A stretch of DNA of 64,000 nucleotides from Chiua virens (Eukaryota; Basidiomycota; Agaricomycetes; Boletales; Boletaceae). Below, piece by piece: positions 56,455-64,000 of this stretch. Both the position numbers and the translations under genes were made by a program. The number at the start of each line of letters is the position of its first letter. Positions within the stretch are counted from its first letter, which is position 1. The notes beneath the pieces were generated by a model. It was given only the letters and a program-made list of their open reading frames with translations, had not been told where the DNA came from and made no database searches. The stretch covers positions 1,054,001 to 1,118,000 of the forward strand of contig JAHNUO010000001.1 in NCBI GenBank assembly GCA_019787685.1, given 5' to 3'.

Positions 56455-57330
56455 AGTTAGTAACGACATGACCGGATGGAACAACTGCCAGCAAACTCCG
56501 ACTTGAAGGTATTTGACTCCGAGTCTCTGTACTCCAAGTTCATCCAACTTAATCTTCGTATAGTGTACCTCAACCGGGCGGGGAGGCTCAGTTTCATGTT
56601 CAAAGACCGGATTCAGAGACAGGTCAAGAACAAGCCAGAAGGCTCATCAAGCACCACGTCGATTTCATTCAACTTGAATGCGCTTACTACAATATAACGG
56701 TGCAAGAAAATCCCGAGTCGCCCTGACAAGCTTGAAATCGCCACGTCTGCCGCACTCTAGGTCAAAGCACACGGGTGTTCAGTATATGGCAAGGCACATT
56801 GCGCTCTCAGGGTGACTGACCTCATGCGGCAAGAATGAATCGTGGACCACGGTGTCTGGCCCTCTTCAAATCTCACGCAAGTAATATCAGATACGCAGCT
56901 ATTCGTACGTGTAGGTCTCGCGGACCAATAGGACCAAGTTTTTTAATGTGTGGATACTGCGAGACCTTTTCAACTTCTAAATGAGTTCATATCGCAAGGT
57001 TTGGTATCCTAGCGTTCAATAAACGACGTCATCCTTGTCAGAAATGCCAAAACCACTAGCATTCACCTTAGATAGTCTTGGCCACATGCTGACCTATCGG
57101 AAAACTCCAGAAGGTGAGTGACGCCCCGAAGCTTCTCGGATGTAAACTGCCAATCACTGATGATCAGATCTACGATACAGCACACTGATTGTAAACGAAG
57201 GACGGACCAGAATCCTCATTCCCGAGTATAAATGTTGGAATTTATCCATCGATCTTGGGTTGACCGAGTTGACAGGGGAAACTGAGATCTTGACGTCTCC
57301 TGCGCCCAGTCGCTCCCCACATTGAGTTAC
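56455..57330 (-). pseudogene. Decayed counterpart of the unit-1 minus-strand frame
   Basis: The same text as 52463-53353 is present, but the codon after LFLTCL is TGA (56613-56615 on the plus strand, where unit 1 has GGA). A one-base insertion near 56490 also shifts the distal part. One repeat copy has therefore lost the frame while the other keeps it. Confidence 0.4.
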
Positions 57331-58554
57331 CTCGATTCATTCAACTATCTGATGAATCTAGGTGATTCTCTGGCGTTCAATTTTGTTTATCATAACGTCG
57401 AACCGGATGGACGGCCGGGACTTTTCCTCGTGTCTCGACGCATCAAGACTCAAGAGTAGCCTGTCCTGGTCTTAACTGGGTCTATAGTTAAGCGGCGAAA
57501 AAAACGCACATTCTATGTTTTGGGTACGGCTCCTCCCCTCTTTTTCCCATGGATGGGCTACGATGGACCATCTACGTTATTTTGATCGACGATCTTGATA
57601 TCCGTCGCCGGTCGCACAACCCTTGTCTTATTCCTTGTCCCGAAGGCTTTGGTCTGACGATCCTTGTTGGGTTATGGTGATTGATGGCTTGGGATCCGCT
57701 GCGTTGTGGTCTGATCGTTGGCACCGACGAGAGATGCTATCCCTGAATCACGCGGAAAAGGTGAGTCTTTTCTCCCACCTGACTAGGTTTCAAAATAGGC
57801 AACTTCGCCCGCTCTCTGCGCACTTCACTAGAAAGTGCTGCCAGGTTGCTCCATTCGTGTATTATCCCAGGCTCCATGACAGCCATCAAGTCGTATTTCG
57901 CGTTGCCCTCCAAATTCTCAATTGCGCTGCTCGCAAAGTCAGCGCTCCCGTGAGAAATCAAAACCGAGCTGGCCTTGTCATTGGTTCAATAATTAACTCT
58001 GGTTTCCTTTCCCCTGGAGTGTTTCCGACCCTTCAAATTGGTAGATAATCACGTCCACTCGGAACAGGGCCGGTCGGTATTTCCAGGTCTGGCGAGTGAC
58101 CCAGCATAAATGAGTTCCGGCTTCGATCCAAGTCGATGCCCTGGCTCCATGGCAGGTTCTTTGGCAGGTTCTTTTGGCTGGCGATTCCTTGCTCTGACTC
58201 GAACGTGCACGCAGTTGGTAAATCAAAGTAGGTGCGGCGCCATCACTTCGGTGGCGAAAATATTTACTTTATTTTTCCTCGGCCGTCCAAGTGTTCAAGA
58301 CGGTGATAACAAGGATGACATCCATTCCGGAGCAAGGTTTGCTAACATCCACTTCATAAAGATTGGAGTTGAATAGTCATCACCGCGCTCCAAACTGCCT
58401 CCGTCGCGTGCGGCAACGGCATGCCCCTCCGTTGTCCATTACGCTCCCGCCCTCCACCTTCCAATAGCTATGTCGGAATGTCGGGCGTGGAGTAGGGCTA
58501 GGATATAAGCGAAGCCTGGTGTCCACAAAATTCTTAATATCACAGTTTTCAACC

Positions 58555-59282
58555 ATGTCTGATCAGTTTTATTCCATGTGTTCACCGTACGACGTTGCTC
58601 ATCCTGCGACTACGGAAGACCAGTTCAAGGAAGTGAGTGAGAAGCGTCATTCTCCAATACTGTTTATTGAGAAGTCGTGGCAGATGGCGCTAGCTGTAGG
58701 ATCATCCCTAGCACAATACTCTCATGTTAACCCAGATAATGTGCCATACGCTCAGGCTCCATACCACGCACCTGACTCCACATATGACAATCATGTTGCG
58801 GTTGTCCAAACCGTTCCTTCTGTATGACCAGATATTTTTCATTCTTTGGTATCGATTTCTTACTCGGAAGTATCCCACAGGCTGACGGATACCAAAACCT
58901 GGGTGCAGAGCCCAGGGCTGTGAGTCAAACGGCGCTCACATTGTATTACGTACCTGATAGATATGTGTAACAGATGCGGATCATCGAAGTGCAGCTACAT
59001 TCGGAAGAGATGGCGTCTGCTACGACTACTCAAACTCTATGCACAGCCATTTGCCAGTATCCTAACAATTCTGGCACTGGGATCTGCGGCGTCCCAATCA
59101 CCTGCCGAGATGTATCTGCCCACTTCAAACATGTGCATGGCATCAGGGACATGAACGAACTCGACAAGGTCGTCTGCAAGTGGGGACGGTGTTTCATGGA
59201 GCTTTCGCGCAAGAGCTTTGCGCGCCATATCCGCGAGCGTCACCTCAATCATTCCAGGAAGAGGGGTTGTTCTGCCAGATAA
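58555..59282 (+). CDS. Cys/His finger protein 2
   Basis: Four phase-0 exons (58555..58632, 58684..58821, 58881..58919, 58974..59282) give 187 residues starting MSDQFYSMCSPYDVAHPATT. The finger exon reads CTAICQYPNNSGTGICGVPI, TCRDVSAHFKHVHGI, VVCKWGRCFMEL and FARHIRERHLNHSRKR. The layout equals gene 1 of unit 1 without its extra exon pair. A TATA-like ATATAAG at 58503-58509 lies about 46 bp before the ATG, and the same motif (54481-54487) precedes gene 1 by about 45 bp. The function is unknown; sequence-specific DNA binding is a guess from the finger pattern. Confidence 0.7.
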
Positions 59283-59300
59283 CCTACGCACTGGCAACCT

Positions 59301-61962
59301 GTCACGGCACGACATTTATTTTCACGTGTTGATTAACAGCTACAGTATTCTTTCCATACTCTGTACTATGTGATCGTTCTCTTTTTCCAAAGCATGTGAT
59401 ATGTACTAGTATGCAGGTAGAACTATTTATGACGAGTCCACTGGCAAGCACGAAACGGCGGGACGCCTTCAAGTCCGAATCAGATTCAAATTTCAAGAAA
59501 AGTGGTCTACGCTGGGAACATCAACTCTGGTCGAGGTCAATGCTAAGGTTAGCTACGTGACGCCGAGGGAAAGCGTCCTGCTGCATAGGTACCTGTCAGC
59601 GATACCATGTCGCCACTCAGCCGATCAGGAAATTATAGTCAGTCGTCGGGTCTCGCAAAACCAGACTTTTGATTGCCCATATGTCGACGATTCCTCTGTC
59701 GTTGTCATTGGGTTGAACGAGAAACGAGAAACTTTTTTACGTCGACGAGAATCCTGGGACCCACTGCCAGTGAATATGTAAGCTTGATGCATCCGAACAC
59801 GACTTTTATTCTCCCTCGGAGTCCTTCGTCCTGTCGTTTACCTCCATTCCGTCTATTTGATAACAATGGTAGTCGGCGCCATTGAAATGTTTGACAGAAT
59901 ATGTACCTACATGAAGCACTTGCAATGTAGAGCACATGATCCATGATGAGTACTACTCGTGAATAATCGAATGACGCGTGACGTGATAAATATTGCCATC
60001 CGGGACTATGTCGAATTCCGTAAGCCCGGAGCACCGAGGAGTGGGAATGTTTGGGTGAGTAGTTTTTTTCTTTTCAAAAGTCAGAGAGAGACGCGTGCTT
60101 CCATGATCCATCTCTTCTGGCAGTCAGATCTCAGAGCCCAGGTTGATCAACTTCAAGTTGGAATTTCGTTCGTCAACCACTGTGCCATGTCCCCACGACC
60201 TTTGTCGACTCCCAGTGAGACGAGACATCGTCAGATATTGGACCAGCACAATCACAATGAGTTCGAATCTTTTGATTCCCCCGCTCTTGGTTACGGGTTC
60301 CAGGCCGACGAATAACCATATCTCGAGCGACCGCCCCTCAGGTCCACGTCGGTTCCTGCTCCACAATGCAAGGCAGCGCGATAAAGAGGCTCCAAAATTA
60401 TGGTCAATCATAATGGAAACATAGCTGCCAGTGCGGACAAAATAACCTTCTCTAGGTATCGCCAGCATGAACGCGTTGCGGTCATGTAATTATTACCACC
60501 TACAAAATTAAAGACAGCCAACTTCATGGATTGAAAAGGACCATGGTCCGTGGACCAGTAACCTCACCACTCCTTTCTACAGTTTACATGCAGCTAACAT
60601 CTGACATCCAGAACTTGACTTCAACCAGGGTCTCCTAAGCACTGGACCAATTTAACGGGTAGATCGAGGTCTGCTCCCATCACTGCAATCGACGGCATGA
60701 TGGTGACATGCCTTGTATTGATACGAATATCTCGATTTGTAAAGTGTTGTTGAGGGAGAAGATGGATGGGTTTCAACGGCCGTTCAGGACAGTTTTGGTC
60801 GGTATATCGAGAGGTGAGCGTCGCAGATTTTCCCGTTCGTACTAGGCCCAATGAAAATGATGATCAGATCGATCATCTAGGTGGATCATAGATGGTGGAC
60901 CCACCGACTCCGGATCATCCAAACTTCATTTTGCGATCTATCAGTTAGGCGAGTAATTGAAAATTCTAGGTTTGCCACGTAGGTGCCCACGTTGCGAGGC
61001 GACCTTAAGGATTTCGCTTGGCTGTATGTCTGGTTTGAATGGGATCGCAATTTTGCTTTTGTAACGGCCCAGATCTCTCGGGGGACAATCGTGCTCTGAC
61101 TGATATACGATAAGGAACTGACATGTCTTCACCATCAAATGGCGAGGAGCCCAGTATACATACTATCAAGTTTTCAACGCTCCACCCTCCGTGCATGGAT
61201 TGCTGCGTTCCATCCGATTCTGGGATTTGGTCAGCGATTTCAACATCATCATCGATTGAGCCTCGATCTCACAAAACTTTGTTGCTTTCCCATTTCCCCG
61301 TTCTGTTGATTTTACTTCAGTTATGTTTTCGAAGAGAAGAGAATCTTCCAACGGTTGCCCTGTTTCCAGTCACCGTTCGCAGTGAAGCTGATGGAAACCC
61401 CGTAGCCTGTGAACAACCAAGTAAGCCGGCGTCAAAGATATTCTGCTTAACCACATTAGTTATCCAGGAAAGGTCAAATTAAGATATATATTTTTCGCAT
61501 CTCGAAGGAGTGCGTGAACATTCACCTTTTCTGCCTCGTATCAACCTGCCTCCACTTTGAAACGAACTTTGACTCGAGGTGGCTTGGGATTCCAAAGTTT
61601 GGATTGCCTCCGACGTGCTCCAGGTCAATCGGCGTTGAAGTGGGCTCTTTGCCTCCATCCGTGGAGGAGGGGTTCCTGCCCGGACCCGGGTATCGTTTGC
61701 TGGATGCTTCTCCATATCCATGCTTCTTGCGTTGGAGCGCGGCGATTTCTTCACGGTTGCCAGGTATTTGTCCTTTTGGCGGTGTATGACAAACTCTGAC
61801 CTCCATCTCCTTGTCCTTGTTCCGCCCTCCAGACATGCCTCCCAAGTTTTCATTCTCTCTATCACCCTCCAACCGCGCGATAGCCATGCATGGAGTTTGG
61901 AGACACCCTCAATTTGTAAAGTGGTATAAAAACTGGTACTCGTCTATCATCCTATCTCAACG
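59301..61962. other. 2.6 kb between finger genes 2 and 3, no supported gene
   Basis: Frames of 60-130 codons occur on both strands. The best is a minus-strand piece near 61479-61887 with RNKDKEMEVRVCHTPPKGQI and KRYPGPGRNPSSTDGGKE. None has a recognisable family, a partner exon or a clear codon pattern. TATA-like GTATAAAAAC at 61924-61933 lies 30 bp before finger gene 3. Confidence 0.4.
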
Positions 61963-62507
61963 ATGTCTGAGCCGTACCGAAGCGAATTGTTGGACGCGCT
62001 AAACCTGGCGCTAGTAACCATTGGTCGCGGTACTAATGTACCGGTACGCATTTGGTTAGCTTCTCCACATATTCATATTTCTGAACCATTTTGAAATCAT
62101 GTTGCAGGCGAGCGAGCGAGACCACTCATGTGTAGCGAAGGTGCACAACTCACGGATGCCTGGCTCTGTGAAAGAGTGCGCCGCCGAATCCGCGGTACGT
62201 CTCTGATTAGCTTCTTCGCATATTCATATTCTGAAGCGTTCTATAGGCGAACGATTGTGACCACTCATGCGTAGCGAAGGCACAATGCAAATGGGTAGAC
62301 GATTCCGGAAGGAAGTGTGCCGCGGAAATTTCGTGCAATATGCTGTCTGCACACTTGAGAGGCGTTCACAATAAGAAGGTGGAGGAGGATGGCAAGGTCT
62401 CCTGCCGTTGGGCAGCATGTCTCAAGCGGTCATCACACAAAAACTTCATTCGTCATGTTCGCGAGTGTCACTTGGGGCACCACAGAGAACCTGCGGATGA
62501 GATTTGA
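61963..62507 (+). CDS. Cys/His finger protein 3 with a partly duplicated finger exon
   Basis: Three phase-0 exons (61963..62043, 62108..62194, 62247..62507) give 142 residues starting MSEPYRSELLDALNLALVTI. Exon 3 has the finger region: CKWVDDSGRKCAAEISCNML, SAHLRGVHNKK, VSCRWAACLKRSSHKNFIRH and VRECHLGHHRE, the same layout as genes 1 and 2. Exon 2 is a degenerate copy of the first part of exon 3 (DHSCVAK then KECAAE), and the introns before exons 2 and 3 also match (TTAGCTTCT ... CATATTCATATT). The first Cys pair of the extra copy is lost, so it may be only a spacer. Confidence 0.65.
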
Positions 62508-63196
62508 TGGTGAGCGTTGTTCCGTCGAGTAAATGGAGGCAACTGATCCGTTCTGCAACGCTCCTCGCCTTTTCAACGACATTCTTTTATGCATGACACG
62601 GATTCTTTCAGAAACCTAATTTCCTTGACTCCCTTGTTGGAGATCCCAATCTTGACATAGTAGTACGTACAGCCACTGCTTACGTAACCGTAGGTACACC
62701 ATAGTTTCTCTATCGAGGTGACTATACACACACATTAAGTGTTTCTACATCCCTTCCGACTCCTCTCAATCGGAATATTTTCTCTCGCGTTCTTCTCCAA
62801 TTCATTCTCTTTATGGTAGCCCTCTCTCGACGTATTGCGTTATAGTACAGATCTCCTCGCATTTCATTGGTCCCCGTGCCGTGTTAGTTGTAGTATATAA
62901 AGCCTTGCCTCATCGTGTATCGCCCTTTAGATTTGGGATAGTTATTCATCACCAGAATCGTGATTTTTCTCATTGCCTCTGAGTGTAGTCCTAACCAGTG
63001 AATGCCAACCATGACCGCAACATGAAAGTCACAGTCACAAAGTCTGTGACTTGCCACTGCCCTGGAAGCTGTGTTCAGGGTCTCTAACCCATAAAAGGCA
63101 CGATAAGATAAGAGTTAGATTAATGGAGTCGACCACCTGCTCCGAGTCATCATAGCACCGTAAGACATCTCGAGTTGACATAATGAAGCAGCACTG
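62508..63196. other. Intergenic, no gene seen
   Basis: Flank of finger gene 3. A TATA-like TATATAAAG near 62892-62900 may serve a downstream transcript. No coding evidence. Confidence 0.4.
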
Positions 63197-63292
63197 TGAA
63201 CTTGGAATGGAATGCGACATACATGCGGCCGCTGCCATTGTCTGCCACCATCACACGCACCCAGACCTGGCACTGTGACTCAGACTGCTGCA

Positions 63293-63900
63293 ATGCCTCG
63301 AGATTCAACCACCTCACGCAATCGAGGATGGTGGCGAGCGCACTTCATTGATCACCCTGGACTTAAAGCTGGTCGTTCTGAAGCTTTTGTTGGAACCGAA
63401 AAATCCGGAAAAGCGAAAGTTTACTGTGAAAAATGCTTCCACTAAGCTCCAGAGAGATGGAAAGGATCCTTTCACACAACGGCTCAAAAAACAAAGACAG
63501 GATGCACCGGCGTGACAGCCACCTTGAATCCGACAATACCCGCCGTCCTCACACCCATGGTCTCATCCCAACCACTACCTGCTGGTACAGAACCTTCCTT
63601 GATCCCCACTAGTAGTATCACATCACTGTTATCAATCAGCCCTGGTCTGTATACCAACAACCCCAGTCCAGACATGGAATCAATCAGCCCTGGTCTGTAT
63701 ACCAACAACCCCAGTCCAGACATGGAATCATCATCCCCAAACCAGCAGCAACCTGGCATTGCCAGTGACACTGGGACTTGCGCATCAGCACTCCATAATC
63801 TTGTTGACATGCACATCTCACAGGGAAATGAAGACGATCGAGACATGGCCCCAGTCCGCAGGTCTTCGACTCTCCCAAATCACAATTCAAAGTCTCTTTA
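63293..63900 (+). pseudogene. hAT-like transposase start (BED-type finger region), degenerate
   Basis: From ATG 63293 the frame reads MPRDSTTSRNRGWWRAHFID, GLKAGRSEAFVGTEKSGKAK and VYCEKCFH, then stops. The pattern W-W-x-x-H-F ... GLKAGRSxAF ... KAKVYCxKC is the N-terminal finger-like start of hAT-type transposases frequent in Agaricomycetes. Continuation in other frames (KLQRDGKDPFTQRLKKQRQD) and then a Ser/Pro-rich frame at 63512-63901 suggests indels. The latter holds a perfect 48-bp tandem repeat. The catalytic domain would lie beyond the window if present. Confidence 0.45.
63632..63727 (+). repeat. Two perfect 48-bp tandem copies
   Basis: Units 63632..63679 and 63680..63727 are identical and in frame, encoding SISPGLYTNNPSPDME twice. 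Confidence 0.9.
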
Positions 63901-64000
63901 ACTTTTCATCATTGCGTTGGATGGAGATTTATTCGAGTGTCGCAAGATGAAGTTTTGATGATGAACTAGCTCTATATGATCTTATTGATATGGATGCACC

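Larger units (their letters stand above)
56305..59300. repeat. Direct repeat unit 2 (about 3.0 kb)
   Basis: Second copy of the unit at 52313-55470. Differences are small indels and substitutions in the left two thirds. In the finger gene a pair of exons present in unit 1 is absent. Confidence 0.8.

Overview
The window looks like nuclear DNA of a mushroom-forming basidiomycete (Agaricomycetes). Genes are dense and lie on both strands. They are cut by many GT-AG introns of about 45-60 nt, down to exons of 20-22 nt. Conserved housekeeping proteins of fungal type (MOT1, PAN2, SOG2, SMI1, LCP5, RPS6, RPS13) are mixed with fast-evolving families. I joined the exons below by eye from reading frame, splice dinucleotides and recognised protein motifs.

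1-12.4 kb: a DEAD-box helicase end, a PDCD5 homologue, a T5orf172/DUF1766 (GIY-YIG-like) gene copy A, an LCP5/neuroguidin gene, then DUF1766 copies B, C and D. Decayed scraps of the helicase/PDCD5 end lie beside copy C, and scraps of LCP5 lie beside copy D. So the whole block was apparently duplicated once, and only the DUF1766 genes stayed intact in the second block.

13-24.4 kb: uracil-DNA glycosylase, then a second segmental duplication. One arm (about 14.6-16.6 kb) holds a dead copy of the PAN2 3' end and a small hypothetical gene, and a pogo/Tigger-type DNA transposon has inserted into it. The other arm (about 19.3-21.2 kb) is the intact source. Between the arms sit RPS6 and RPS13, head to head on a shared promoter. 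PAN2 follows on the minus strand.

24.4-51.8 kb is gene-dense: rabenosyn-5/Vac1, SOG2, a JMJD5-like JmjC protein, MOT1, a Crinkler/RHS-like P-loop NTPase, twinfilin, two tandem mitochondrial succinyl-CoA:3-ketoacid CoA-transferases, and SMI1/KNR4.

51.8-64 kb is accessory. A unit of about 3 kb occurs twice as a direct repeat, separated by a long hairpin (MITE-like) element. Each unit carries a small multi-exon Cys/His finger gene and a decaying minus-strand reading frame. A third finger gene and a degenerate hAT-like transposase start close the window.

The main themes are segmental duplication followed by partial decay, and duplication of phase-0 exons inside small finger genes. Three conserved genes (DUF1766 copy A, RPS6, PAN2) each need a one-base correction to read through. 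In RPS6 and PAN2 this points at least as much to consensus errors as to biology.
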